Shown in pieces: positions 1 through 14,200 of a stretch of 64,000 bases of DNA. The translations under genes and the position numbers were made by a program. Positions within the stretch are counted from its first letter, which is position 1. Each line of letters opens with the position of its first letter. The stretch is from Sarcocystis neurona (lineage: Eukaryota > Apicomplexa > Conoidasida > Eucoccidiorida > Sarcocystidae). The DNA lies in assembly GCA_000727475.1 (NCBI GenBank), contig KL647317.1:1424284-1488283 (forward strand), read 5' to 3'. The notes beneath the pieces were generated by a model. The model saw only the letters and a list, made by a program, of their open reading frames with translations. It was not told the origin of the DNA and did not search any database.

Positions 1-410
1 CAGCAGAGCAGCTGAAACAAAAACGGTACACCTAAACCAGACAGCTGACGGGCAGCACCCGCAGCACCAGGGGCAGGAGCAGCAGCAGCTACGCCAGGGA
101 AGAGTCGAGACTGCACCAGCAGCAACTGCTGATGGCGGGAGGAGGTCACAGCCACAGAAACTCGGAGAACTGCAGCAGCGTAGACTCTGAGTGCGACAGA
201 GGGCACCGCCATGCACGCATCCAGAGGATAGCGCGCAGGCTTAACTTTTCAGCCGCATATAGATAGGCAGAGAGAGCCAAGGTGTAGACGCAGACGGACG
301 GACCTCCACGTGGAAACATGTAAACATGAGTAGCCACATATGAACAGGGAGCGTTTGTGAGTATATCAACAAATGCACCTGGACGCTTCACTCTTTCTTC
401 TCTGTTACAT
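1..410. other. CAG-rich edge, no gene called
   Basis: The first ~150 bases are rich in CAG triplets on the plus strand and the remainder is ordinary mixed sequence. Short open frames exist on both strands but none has a convincing start, splice site or protein-like composition. It may be intron or exon of a gene cut by the window edge. Confidence 0.3.
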
Positions 411-1000
411 CTACACGCGACACGACTGCTCAGGACATGTTTGCTGCTGCTGCTGCAGCACGGATTCTATCCACCTCCGTCCCTCTACAGTAAAGACGAG
501 ACAAATCTTCCTATAGTGACACTGCAAATAACAACCAGTCGACCAAACGCGTGGGGTTGTACATGCTGGTATTGCCCTCGCTGCTGGCGCTCTCCTCTCG
601 AGGTACTGCGGGTTGGTTTCTCGTGCCACACAACGCTGATACTGACAATCCTGCAACCGCCTCTGCTGCTGTCGCTCTCCCTCCTGCCTCTGCTGCTTTT
701 GCCGCCAGGCCTGTTGTTCCAGCTGTTTTTCCGCTTGCCACCGGTGTACCTGCTGCTGCTCGGACTGCTGCTGCTGTTGCTGCTGCCCTGGCTCCAGGAC
801 TGCGGCTGCTGCGGTCGGTCTTCCGGTGTCCGTTGCTCCTGTTCCTGCCGCTGCTGCTGTTTCTCTTGCTGCTGCTGCTGCTGTTTCCATCTCTGTATCT
901 ACTGCCGGTGTCGGCACGGCTACCCGTGACGCTCTACCTGTTGCTCCCCCTGCTGCACCGGCCGTGGCCTTACCCAGAGCAGCTGCGAGAGCACCAGTGC
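411..1000 (-). CDS. Candidate Gln/Ala-rich coding block, gene unknown
   Basis: A minus-strand frame stays open through this block and encodes an Ala-rich stretch, then a Gln run, then a charged coiled-coil-like segment rich in Gln, Glu, Arg and Trp (for example HRWQAEKQLEQQAWRQKQQR). On the plus strand the same bases give Leu/Cys runs, which look less like protein. A candidate 3' splice site (ctctcgcag) lies near 1000. The block is downstream of the stop at 1404 of the long minus-strand gene, so it would belong to another gene or to an alternative 3' end. No function can be assigned. Triplet repeats keep several frames open by chance, so this is a weak call. Confidence 0.3.
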
Positions 1001-1403
1001 ACCACAGACCCCCTTGAGGCGACTCAGCGATCCCACGGCCACACACGTGCTGCTCACGCAAGAGCTGTGTCGAGGCCATCAAATGGCAGGAGGGCAACCT
1101 CCTACATACGTATATCCGCTTGACTGCGTACAACCACCTGTTCTCCGTCGTTGAATACAGGTACACTGACAGATACCCCGTACAAAGGTGCCTGCCTTTA
1201 CTCGGACCCTAGCCCAAATATATATAGCATGCATGCATCCGCAGTCATACTGATCCTCGTCCTCCAGTAGATTGCATACGGGCTGATATTGACATATCTA
1301 TATATACCCATATACATCCTTATATATGTAGGCACTTATATATATATATATATATGTTACACGTTTTTCTCGTCTGTGCAGATAGAAAGGAAAGGAAGAA
1401 ACA
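1001..1403. other. Intergenic/3' flank with TA microsatellite
   Basis: This lies downstream of the minus-strand stop codon at 1404. It contains AT-rich sequence with a run of alternating TA near 1333-1355 and several TATATA patches. I see no open frame of note and no recognisable RNA gene. Confidence 0.4.
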
Positions 1404-2063
1404 TTACTCCTGCGCGACGGCTGCCAAGCGAAAACGTTGAAGATGAATAGCGTCTCGTGCGTTGCTCAGTTCATTCACCGAAGAGCCGGACGCGGCACCC
1501 GGCGTCGTTGCGTTGCCCTTGGCAGCCGTCAGGGTCTGCTGCTGCCGCTCGAGCTGCTGCTGCAGCGGCTGCTGTTGCGGGTGCTGCGGACTTTTGCTGC
1601 CGGAACAGCTGCCGCTGCTGTCGTCCACGCACGTCCGGTGGCGTGTACAGGCAAGACGAAAGGAAAGAGCGAGCTGAACGGGGTTAGACGTGTCCCGCAG
1701 CTGCGAAGACGGAAGGGCAGGCAGCGTGAACCCATGCGCGCACGTGTGTGTATCCAAGACGGATACCCCGGCGCCGAGAGCAGCAGCACGGGCAGCCTCG
1801 ACAGCAGCAGCTGCAGCAAAGGGATCAGCTGCATGCGGTACCGCGCCATCAGCGGATGGACCAAGCAGCGCCGCATACGGGACAACGGCAGCTGCCGTCG
1901 CTGCGGCTTCCATTCCCCACGCACGAGCTGTTGCTGCACACGAAGCAGCGGCAAGAAGAGGGTAAGACAGCTGCTGCGGCTGCGGAGCGTCCCCTAGCCG
2001 ACGGAGAGCAGCAAAGAGCAACGACAGGGTCGCCGTTTTCTGCTGCATGCCCTGTACCGCGTG
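1404..2063 (-). CDS. Terminal exon of NAA25-like gene
   Basis: The acceptor (tggggctgctgcag above 2063) follows a long pyrimidine run. Phase 0 in, 219 codons, stop TAA at 1404. It encodes HAVQGMQQKTATLSLLFAAL, Ala-rich helices, a middle section with LALSFRLACTRHRTCVDDS, a Gln-rich homopolymer (QQQPLQQQLERQQQ) and the C-terminus ELSNARDAIHLQRFRLAAV-AQE. The stop could be avoided by a GTAATG donor three bases before it, so a further exon is possible but not needed. Confidence 0.68.
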   Translation of the reverse strand, partial: HAVQGMQQKTATLSLLFAALRRLGDAPQPQQLSYPLLAAASCAATARAWGMEAAATAAAVVPYAALLGPSADGAVPHAADPFAAAAAVEAARAAALGAGVSVLDTHTCAHGFTLPALPSSQLRDTSNPVQLALSFRLACTRHRTCVDDSSGSCSGSKSPQHPQQQPLQQQLERQQQTLTAAKGNATTPGAASGSSVNELSNARDAIHLQRFRLAAVAQE

Positions 2064-5000
2064 CTGCAGCAGCCCCAGGCGCCCACAAAACAGCAGCACG
2101 CCAAAAAACGAAAAGAAGAAGAAGAAATTGCAGACCCCGTCTTCAAAAGAGGGCAAATCCCCGACAAAGCCGGAGACACGTCTATGTTGTACTCGCTCCA
2201 GCGGGCGGCCTGTAATATGAAGGAGTATTTGCACATACGCCTGGACCGCCGGACGCGGCCTTTCACACCTATGTATACATATGCACACAGTTCGGTTCAC
2301 GCGCAGAGTATGGCGTACGTACACACATATACACGCGCACCCGTTGTACTGTAGAGACACGTGAATCATCATATACACCTGAACACACGTACCTATCTCT
2401 CTGGAGAAGGTGACGCATCTTACATGTATTCTGCACGCATCGGTCGTGTTCTACAGGTAGGTGGGTGACGTATCTCAGAGGTTCGGCACGAGATAAGGAC
2501 GCGGGTCGCGCAGTCGTGTGAGGTAGGGTGACACAGAGAGAGAGAAGCGCCATGCACGGAGCGATAAAAGAGACAGAGATAGGCAGAGGAAGCCGACTGG
2601 TGAGGCGAGGAAAAGAAGGGTAGAAAAGACAAATGCAGAACAGATGGGAGCAGATATCGGCAGATGGCCCAGCACGAGTCAATTTGACGGAGCGGCACAA
2701 AACGCAGGTGCACAGGACAAAAACACAGAAGCGCAACATAGAGGACGAGGAGGAAGAAGAAAAAAGAAGGGAGAAAGAAAAGTAGACACGAACCACGGAG
2801 AGGAGGGGCGGAGAGGAGAAGACTCCGGAAGGCAGAGCGAGAAAATGAAGACCGACGGAAGGCGAAGAAGAAGAGGACAACACGGGGACACGCGGAGACG
2901 AAGTCCGCGGACCACCAACCGGAAGGGGAAGACGAAGGAAGAGAAAGGGAACAATAGACACATGGAGAAGAAATGGGGAAGGGAGAAAAGCTCAGTACGA
3001 AACAGCAGGTGAACCGCGTAGGTCTCCGGGAGAAGGGCCGTCTGCAAAAAAGAGGCGTGGAAGATGAAGGAAAGCGACGTGGACAAGAGAAACGTGGAGA
3101 AGCGGGAGGTTCGGGGGAAAACGGGAAGACGCGAAGTGACACAAGAGAGACACACAGACAGGCAATGAACAGCAGCTGCGCCGGAGACGGGTGAGTACCA
3201 CCGAGACAGACGACGAGCGACGCACGAGGAAACGAGAGCGGGCGGCAGGCATGCGGAAGGGAGGGCAAGGAAAAAAAGGAGAAGATTCGGAAAGGGCGGA
3301 AGTCAGCAGAGAAGAGGAGGCGCAGACCGCCGAGAGCTAAGCAGCAGGCCGGGAGAGACACACGGCAGCAAAGAGAGGACAGGAGAGTGTGCGGGTGCCC
3401 TTCAGACGACGAAGAAACGGGCATGCGAAAGGAAGACGAAAACCACGGCATATTGTGCCATATTAAAAGTAATTCCTAGTAAAACAGGTGGTTTGTTAGG
3501 AGTCGAAAGAGAAGAAAAGTCCCTACCTCGACGTGGACGAACGAGGTCCACAGTGAATCGCGTGCTGCTGCAGCCGCCGCGATCAGGCCCGGCACGCTGC
3601 TGTACGTCCCCTCCTCGAGGCATGCAATCAGTCCGTCGCTGGCCTGAGATGAAAGTCACACGAACTTCTTCGTTCTTCATCTCTCTGCCGCTCCCTCTGC
3701 ACACGTTCTCCCCCTTGGACGCGTGCCAGCAGCACCAACCCCCAAAACAAGAAAGCAGACACACACCCATCTACGGGCATACGCACAGAGTTTCATAGGT
3801 ATACGTAGGTCCGCATAGAGGAGAATACACCTCTACTACACGTGCTTGTACAGCTCTCTCCGTACAGATAAATATTTGACTACACGCCCGCACTTAGTAG
3901 GGAACCAAAGACACAAACGTTTACACGTATACGCGCAGATATACACATGTCTATTCATATACGAATACACACATGTATATATGTGTATTTGCGTATATAC
4001 GTGTATACACGCTTACACATGCCTATACACGGATATGGCTTACTGGCACTCTCTTTCTCTATAGACACATACACAGCAGTGTGGCCAGCAGGCTACCTGC
4101 GGACAAGCGGGTCTGTGTGTGGGTCGATATCCGCCGAAAGAGAAAAAACCAAGAGAAGGCATTACAGGGGGAAAGGACTTCTTCAAGACCTCGCCTCCAC
4201 CCACCCCACGCATTTGTTGTCCTCCAGACACGCACACAAAAGCGTCCACTCCGGAAGTGTACGTCCGTCTGTGGCGCCCAGGCCGAACACACCGTTGTCG
4301 GCATTGCATGCGCTGTATCTACGCAACGCAGCCACTACAATTGCACTCCCGCCTATACGCAGATGCTGAAGTAATTCACCTTCTTATGTGTCGCTACAAC
4401 CCACGTGATCACCACTACCTTTGCACTTCAACGTATATATATACCGAGGTGAGTCATATTTATTACGTGTCAGTAGAACCCCTCGCGTGTAAGCTCGTCG
4501 CAATACATAGGCCCAGATACACATGTATGTATATGTGTGGGTATGTTTGTGTGTGTGGGTGGGTGGGTTTATGTGGGCAGGGGAGAAGAAATCTCATGCA
4601 TGTTGACGTCAACGCACAGACGCATACATGTATGGAGAAACATTTGTATCTGTACGTATGTCGAATGAGAGAAGGCACATACGTGTATACGCGTATAAGA
4701 AGAGATACGCATAAGAACATTTATATGTACCCCGAGGTCAACACACAGACGCATCCATGTGTATACACACATATATGTGTATCTAAATACATACATAGAG
4801 GATGAAGGCATACACGTGTATATATATAAGGAGAAAGAGACAAGGCATATATGTATAGAGAAGTACATATATATATAGATAGATAGATAGATACGGAGGA
4901 ATAGAAAAGGCACACATGCACATACAAATGTATACATTGAGAAGAAAAACGCTCATGTGCACATATGTGTGTACATGCAGGAAGATAACAGGCAGGCACA

Positions 5001-8000
5001 CATGCAGGTATGGATAGAGAGAGAGAAGACAGAAGGCAGAGAAGGAGAGAGATGCGTGCATGCACACTGCCAACACATATACGTGGCAGATACCCTTCGG
5101 TGTGTTGCGCTCTTAATTCTATATGGTGAACCCGCTATCCGCAAACACACACATCTACACGCTTCTGCTGCGCAACGCCTTCGGCTTCCTGCTGTCTGTC
5201 TGCGTGTTTCGGTGTGTGCGCGCGGCGCGTACCGAGCAGATGTCGTGAACTGCCGCTTCTACCTTCGACGCGAGGTTGTTGAACGCCTTGCTGCCAGACA
5301 CAGAAGACGCATGCAGGCACACATACACACAAGCCACAGCGACGGGTGCACGGCTCCGGCTTTTCTCTGCCTGTCTCAGTTTCCTGTCTTGATATGTGCA
5401 GACGTCGAAGCGCAGACGGAAGACCTGCTGCACTGCTCCCGTCTCCCCACGAGAGTCCCCGTTCTTCTCCTTCGTCGCCACGTGCAGACGCATGCAGCCG
5501 CGTGTGTGTGAGAGCAGACAACGACTCTTCTTTCACGCCGTCTGAAGGCGCTGCTTCCCTGAGCTGCCTGCAGCACTGAGCACGGTCTCTTGCATGTCTG
5601 AGTGCTGGTCCTCTTGCCCCGGCGGTGTACCGCGTCTTGGTGACACTACCCAAGTGGCCACCACCGACGCAAACAAACGCACACAGAAGCGAAGAAGCGA
5701 CGCATGCGCAGACAGATGCCACTCATGAAGATAATTCGGAAGGACGTCCTCGTTGGTATACATGCAGGTGAATGTCGGAGACACAACAACGCCGCGAGGC
5801 CTGTCGTTGAGGAAGCGCCGCAGTCTCAGCAGCGGGAGCCCCTCCCCTCTCCCAGCGCCCCTCGCGGTTTTTGCGCGCCACAAATTCGCTCAAGTACGCG
5901 TGCGCCCAACACACGTCCTTATACGCGAGAGACACAGTCTCTCTACACAAAAGGCGTGGACATGTGCAACACCTTCTGTCTCTGTAAGGCTGCTGTCTTT
6001 CGCTTTATTTATACGCAAACATACATACATGTACACACACGCTTGTGCGTCCTCCCCTCTGTGTACACATATGCAAACACATATATGTAGTAGGCTCTAC
6101 GTTTGTGGAAGGCCTACACATGCAAACGTGCCCTGTCTCTGTCACCCTGTGCTTCTCAATTTTCCGTATATACACACAGACACATATAAATGTGGGTACC
6201 TCGCTCTGTAGACACATATACATATATAGGCGTGGTGCGAGCTGACTTGCATTTGAAGCTGCTTTGGAACAAAAGAAGGGAAGGGACACGTAGCGGCACG
6301 ATCAAAAGGACTCGCAGAGGCCCAGCATTAATATACAACCAGATATATATATATATATATACGATGTTTGTACGCATGCAGACAGTCGCTTCTAAACACT
6401 TGTCCTTACACGTACCTAGAAAGGTCACTCTGGACATACGCTGAAAGGAGAAGTTCTGGACTGCAACTCCGCATATGTGCACGTGTATACATTCACACAT
6501 ATACACGTATGTGTGCGCATGCACGTGTGAAGAAAAGCTTCGTGAAAGGGGATCAGCACCACCCGTTCCGCTTCGTCTGCGAGACAGAAGTCATCGCACC
6601 TCGCGGAGGTGTGCTGGAGAGAGCGACGCAACATAGTGACAGGGACAGAGTTACACGCACCTTCGCGTCCCCTGCTCGTTTTGCTGAGAGTGAAGAAATT
6701 CACAAGTCGTTCACCTACCCTTTTGTGGCCACATCGCTGCATGCGTCTACTCTGATGCGAGCGCGTACATACATATATATATAAATATATTTATACATAT
6801 ATATACATAGCATCGGGGCACGCGAAAACTAGCGATTATCCCTGTCTATGATGCAGACACACACGGCAAGAGAAAGAGAGGGAGACAGACGTGTGTGGGC
6901 ACGCATCTGTCACAGAGACAGGGACGCGGGTCAAACAAATGTACGTATACACAAGCATATACGAAAGCAGGTGTCCGCAACAAAATTATATCTTGACGTG
7001 TGTCCGAAGAACGGCAGACATACAGCGGCACACGTACCTCTCTGTCATTCAACAGCAGAGCCACACGCACATATATATATGTAGATGTTTGTGCAGAGAA
7101 AAAGAGGTAGAGGACGACCAAGAGGCGTCAACGCATGCAGCTACCTGCAGCCATAGCTGCTGAGAGCGAGAAGACGCGGATAAGCGAGAGACACGGCCAG
7201 CACGTTCTTCAGTTCCACATGCGCTGCCTGGCCGCTGCAGATGTCCACGAGCCCGAGGGCGCAGCCGACTGCGTCCAGCAGCGCGCAGACATTGGGCGAC
7301 GGGCCTGCAGCAGCTGCTGCAGCAACACCGCCACCACCTGCAGCACTGCAGCGCTCCTCCGTTTCCTGTCCAGCACACGGCAGCGGACGCGCACACACTG
7401 CGTTCCCCGTACTTCCCACAGAAAGTGGCAACGGTTCATGTCGTATTTTGAAAAGACACACGTACTACACACATATATATGTAGACACACAAAGTCACAC
7501 ACGTGCACACATACATGTATACATACACATATATATATATATATAGTGGACACTTCGTATGTAGGACGCCGAAGGCCTTGGAAACGCACGTGTGGAGACG
7601 GGCGGTGATGGGTCGCTGTCGTATACAGTGAGTCGTACGCACTTGTACACGTGTATGTGTACGTATATATATATATACATATACACATATATATACATAC
7701 ATACGTCCATGTGCGAACAAGAAGAGACACACGTCCACATGTCTGCAATGAGAGGCCACGCCCGAAACAAAAAAAACTGCAAAACGCTCAACCCGTGGGC
7801 TGCACAAGGGCACCACCTAGAGAAATACGTCCAGAGAAAGATGCGTCTCACATTTATATATATATATATGTGTGGACCACTCGTGTATATACGCTGGACA
7901 TACACGTGTGCAAAGGAGGAATGTGTGCAGTCCCTGTCTGTAGATAACTATATTATATATACATGTATATCTACATATAAAGAGAGAGATTAGAGAGACA

Positions 8001-8187
8001 CATACATGTGCATATAAATAGATAACAGCGTCTGTGAATATACATATATAGAGAGAGACAAATAACTACATATATAAACAAGTATGCAGTTGGTGAACTC
8101 TCTACATGCGTTCACAGGCGATGGAAATGACATTAAAGACGCAGTGTACCGCTTTTCTGGTAGGTATGCGTACCCGTACGCATCTAC

Positions 8188-8220
<33 letters not shown>

Positions 8221-11200
8221 CACATTTATATGTATATTTGGTATGTGCGTGTACCCACACATACATCAATCCACGCACTCATACACATACACATATATAT
8301 ACATAGATATATGCATTTATGGATGCATATATATACGCATATTTAGTAGGTGTGTGTACCCATACCTGTATCCATCCATTCATATATATATATATATATA
8401 GATATATACACATTTATGTATGTCTGTTCGGTGAGTGTGTGTACACATGCATCCATCCATACATGCATACATATACGTACATACAGATACACACGAATAT
8501 ATACGTATGTAGATATATATCTACATTTGCATATATGCACACAGAAGTGGCCTTTATACGAAGGACGTGGGAAACAGATAAATACACACAGAAATAGAAC
8601 CCTCGCTATCAATGTTAAACTCTCTCTATATATATTTACGAATACACACTTATGTATGACGTGCTACTGTCCAGGACCGGAGACGGGATACGCATGAAGA
8701 CGCTTTCTCAGATCTACTTTAAAGAGAAATTTAGACGCTCCACGCCGCTTATATATATTTCCCATTTCCCCACACCGGTGGTATATGTGACTGCCCTTCG
8801 GCCTTCTCTCTCTGCTGCCGAAGATGATCCAACATACAAAGAAGGGGGACCCCTACAGTCCCTTCCCTTCTCTGTCTTCCCCGTCTTCTCTCTCGCTCTC
8901 CATGTGTGCCCTTCTCTGTCACTTGCTCACCTTCTCCACGTATACGGAGATATAATTTATATCGGCAAACATTACGTATACACGCGTGGGGAGCCCGTCG
9001 TTTGTATGTACAAATAGAAGGTAGAGGATTGTAGTGGACCTTGACACGCTCGCAACGACATCTTATACAAGGCAGTGGAACAAAGGCTGGCACTTCCAGC
9101 AAGTAGGTAACCAACGGGCCCTCGACAGACACATCTACGTACACGAAAACATACACATATACATATATATATACATATATATATATATTTATGTGCACGT
9201 GTGGGCGTGTCTCCATGGGTATGCGCGTTGACGTATGAAAGGCGGAGGAAGTGACAGGGACGGGAGACGCCGCCGGCCTCAAAACACGAGGACAAACAGA
9301 AATAAGTCACAAAACGTCTTCACCGCAGCAGCTAAGAAGAACAGCTGTGAGAATTCAGGAGAATATATATATATATATAACTGTATATCATTTTCTACGC
9401 TCTCTGGTGTTGCATGCAGACTTTCCAGCCGCTACCTAGTATTCCCGCGTCGTTTTTTATCTTTATACGTAGGACACTGCAGACGCCTACAGAACAACGT
9501 GCACGCACATGCAGAGAGCGTAAAAGGAGGACGAAAGGGCAATTCCCATATGTAGGTGTTTCCGTCAATATGTGCGCGTACATATACAGAGACGATACGT
9601 ATGTGCGAAAGCGTCTGTTCACGTAACAACGAGCCGCATGTGAAATGAATGCGGGACAAAGAAGAAAAGGGTGTGGGTGGCTGTCGCAGCCGGGACGGTA
9701 TCCTCATCGTCTTTGTTGCCGCTCCGCCGCAGGACGTTGTCTGCCCCATGGTGCGACGCTGTCCCCTCTACACACACACATAAAGCTACACGTATGCACA
9801 TATATATATATATATATAAATACGCGACGCTATGTCTACTACACACGCACATAAACGTACATGTATGTATATACACAGACGCACACATACGCGATGTTGT
9901 GGCTCATGCGCGCGCACATAACGCTAGACGCATACATATATATATATATATATATATTCGTGGTGCCACGCGAATGGGACCCGTATGCACGTCGGCGCGC
10001 GTATAATCACACGTGCGAGGAAGACATATAGACAGTGGCATACGTGTATGGATAGAAGAACACAGAGAAAATCGGTAATACCTAGGAACCACAGCAGCCG
10101 TCGTCAAAAAGCAAGGCTGTTCACCCCCACATATATATACACATATACTTATACGTACATACATACGCAGGTACGTACATACACACGTGCACACAAGCAT
10201 GAATACACTGACACAAAGATACACTGATACACATATAGAGGCACACACACATACATACACACAGACACACATAGACGCATGCACACACATGTACACACAT
10301 ACGTACGTACATATATAGATACACAGATATATGCATACATATGTACACACATACATACATTCCATAGGCACATAGATACATTCACGCATAGATACACAGA
10401 TACACCAATATATTGAGACACTACATAGATAGACACACAGAGACATAGGTACATCGATACACAGATACACACATACACACATACATACATATACACACAC
10501 ACACATATATACATACACACATACACACGGACATACAGAGATACATACATTCATTACATAGATACATAGACACATAAATAGTCACAGAGATACATAGGTA
10601 CATCGGTACACGGATACGTAGATACATACATACATATACACGCACATATATATATATATATATTTATATACACAGACATATACACGCATATATATACATA
10701 GATACAGACAGACATACGGGCACACATAGATACGTTATTACATGGATTGATACACACGTATATGAATACGTAAAAGATACGTACACACACACATATGCAC
10801 ACACACACATATATATACACACACACATACACCCGTCTTCTCTTCTGACTTTTAAGTTGCTGGACCACTTCTTTTCAAATCGTCACTTTATCCCATATTT
10901 CGCTTTCCTCAGGTGTCACCAATCTCGTGTGTCGCCAGAATAGTCTGCAGGTGTGGAACTCCTTTCTTCCATAAGCAGAGCCTAGGGCCGCGCCATGTGC
11001 ACATGCGTGAGGAGCAGGAAAAGACTCAGTCGCGTACAGCAGCAAGGAGCGTGAGAGCGTAGAAGTAGAAGCGCCGGCGGTGCCACTGCCACGCGTAGAG
11101 GTTGCTGCTGCTCCGTTCTTCAGCGGGCAAGCTGCTGCTATTGCTGCTGCCACTTGTGGGGGCTGCCCCGCTGCTGCTGCCACTTGTGGGGGCTGCCCCG

Positions 11201-14200
11201 CTGCTGCTGCCACTTGTGGGGGCTGCCCCGCTGCTGCTGCCACTTGTGGGGGCTGCCCCGCTGCTGCTGCCACTTGTGGCGGCTGCTCGGCTGCTGCTGT
11301 CGTTGTTCTCGCCCACGCCGTCGCTGCTGCCACTGCCGTCCGTCTTCCTTCCCAGCGGCCCGCTGCTGCTGTCGTCGTCATCTCGTCCCGCGCTGCTGCT
11401 GCTGCTTCTGTCCGTCGGAGGACGCGTTCCTGCAGGTCTGCTGCTGCCGCTCCTCGCTGGCGAAGCACCCCACGCCCGGTTCGCGCAACTCGCCCCCCCC
11501 GCGGCTTCTTCTCTCCGCCCAAAGCATCACCAGCAGCAACATCTGCGGTGCCGCCTTGCACGCAGCACCAGCAGTCCGCCTGCAGCAGCTGCTCGACTGC
11601 CAGCAGCAGCAAATCCCCGACCGCGAAGGCCGTCGTCGCTGCCGCTCGTGCGTCCGACGAATCCCGTGAAACGACCGCCTGCACGTCCTCCGCTCCGCAA
11701 CCACGCACACTTTTTTTACATGTAGAAACCTTGGAATACTGCCACCCACACAGAGGACCCACGTGACGGTCTCCCTGTGTATCTCTCTCTCACTGGCCCT
11801 CCACATATATATATATAGATAGATATACATATACGTATATGCAGAAGAGAGAGCGGCAGAGAGGCCGACGTGGGGCGAGAACACAGGAGGGGTAGTAATG
11901 TAGGTGATGCAGGCGATTTCGCCAAGCATATGGGAACTGCCGCATCTATCTGTTGCTCTCTGTGTTGAGGAAAAGACGCAAATATACCTATACCAACACC
12001 GGCATTCTTCTCTCGCATTCTCTCGCTGCTCTGCTATGTCGCCCTTGTCTACAACTTCCGTCGGGAACAGCACACGGGCAATAGAGACACGCATCTGCCA
12101 ACGGAGGAATCCGACCCTTGCGTATGATCTCATCTGGTCACGCAGCGAAAAGGAAAGACATGCAAACAGACGAACAAACACATTTATATATATATGTTTG
12201 TGTTTATCAGATACAGCGAGAATATGCGCAAAGAGAAGATGCGAAGCGACAAGGAGTGAAACAGACAGGGCAGGCACATGTGCAGCGAGAGCGCGGCGTC
12301 CACGTATATTCCCTACAGACCGGCCGCGTAAAGTGGAAGTATAACGAGAGAAATACACGCGCAGACAGAGACAGAAAACGCCAGCAGATATGTCCAGAGA
12401 GACAGAGACATATACATAGAAAGCGACGGGGGAAAACACGCACACGTGGCACTGCACGTCCATTGTCATATATATATATATATACATAGGGCGTTGAAGG
12501 TGGAGAAACAGATAGAAGAGAAAGCATGTACTCTGCGTGCATCTGGAAGGGAGGAGGCAACTGCGTTCGTAATGTCTCGCGTCACGCATGCGGTCCCCTC
12601 AGTCGGCGGAGCGGGCTGTTACGCGCTGGTGCACGTGCTGGATGTTCACACAGCATTTTGCCGATAAGGAGAAAAGAAGAAGAAGGAAAGGAAGAGAAAG
12701 GAAGAAGAGGAGTGTGTATATATCCGGGATGGAGTCACAGCTGGGAAGGAAGAGGAGAACTTGGTAGCGATCCCTTTCCATATAGCACATACTGCAGAGA
12801 ACGCACTCTCGCGTAAGATAGATGACACGTACACTCACCCACGCCTAGGCAGCTCGAAGCCCGACACTCCGCAGACTTCACCCACCAACACACACAGACG
12901 CGTATACAAGCGTTTGTGACGCAAACATGTGTATATATATGTGTGTGTCTGCAAGGATTTATCGGGGAGTACACGAGAACAGAGAGAGACGTGGAGGACA
13001 GGCTGTTCTACCAAATCCGGCAGTCGCAGAGCCAGGAACTGATGCAGAACAACCATACGAAGGACGCAACACAACAGGTACGGCGCAGACAACGAGCAAA
13101 CACAGAAGGGAAAGGAGCCCCACGAGAAGTTGGGCAGAACCTGCAAGAATACGTACAAACGGATTATATATTGCCGGGGCCGTGGTGGAAGAGTAGACCT
13201 GAGCTACACTGCACGCAAGACGTCCATATATTTCTGCGTCCAGCACCAGAGACAGAAATAGGTAATACAGGAGGAGCAGACAGACAGGAAACGGAAACTA
13301 TTCGGCGGACCACTGGCAGAGAGATACCGAACAACAGACAGATGTGGCCGTGCAGGTAGCGGGACATACAGATATAGACAGGTAGGTCCACACAGACACA
13401 CAGACACAAATACATGTACGCAGATAGGAAGAGATAGAGAGAGAGATATACAACGATACGGTATGCGTAAATGTAGACAGATGAATGAACAGAAAAAGAC
13501 AAGTGGATAAGATGCAACTTTGCAGAAGACCCACACATACGTCTATATATTCTACGGACAGAGACAGAGAGAGAACCACACAGAGTACACAAAGCAGAGA
13601 AGAAAAGCAGAGGGGCACACGACTTACAACAATCTCAAGATGTACACATCCATACATTCGCATGCACCTGTCTGAGAGATATTTTCTAGGGAGAACGTTC
13701 TGCGCTGCAACACACCTGGTGGACGGCGTAGTGAAGCTTGATCCACGCAGTCGCGCGCCGCATGCAGTTCTTGAAGTCATCGCTCTTCAGTCCTGAAGCT
13801 GCCCCGCCACGTCAAAGTAACACAAGTTCATATCTACACATCTACACAGTCCTCTGCAGATCACACACGTGCACTCTCGTGTACATACATATATATACAT
13901 ACATCCAAATACGTCAGTACATACTCATTTACAGGAAAACCAACGAACGCAAACATATATATACATACATATATCACAAACTAATATCTACACGCGTCTC
14001 CACATTCCTCGGCACATCACACACATACGGACGTATGCATCCCCCTGTATATATATATATATATATACATCAGTACATGTACGTTTACAGGTAGACGAAA
14101 GAACGCAAACACATGTATATATATATAACACGAATTAATATCCACATGTCGACACACTCTTTTGCGCATCATATTATACGTTTGCATTCCCGTGTGTATA

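Larger units (their letters stand above)
7366..10886 (-). other. 3.5-kb intron dominated by microsatellites
   Basis: TATACA/TACACA sequence nearly throughout, with a degenerate ~100-bp repeat at 8,205-8,490 and a long ACATA-type block at 10,120-10,850. A pyrimidine-rich patch on plus lies at 8,850-8,940. Long Tyr/Cys/Val/Ile frames on the minus strand are simple translations of the microsatellite. Confidence 0.55.

Noticed and set aside
2269..3451. Overlapping minus-strand Ser/Phe/Leu frames resembling membrane proteins
   Set aside because: They follow from the pyrimidine bias of the intron; no periodic hydrophobic helices or charged loops.
9904..10575. 223-codon minus-strand frame of Cys/Val/Tyr/Met
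   Set aside because: Direct translation of an ACACATA microsatellite.
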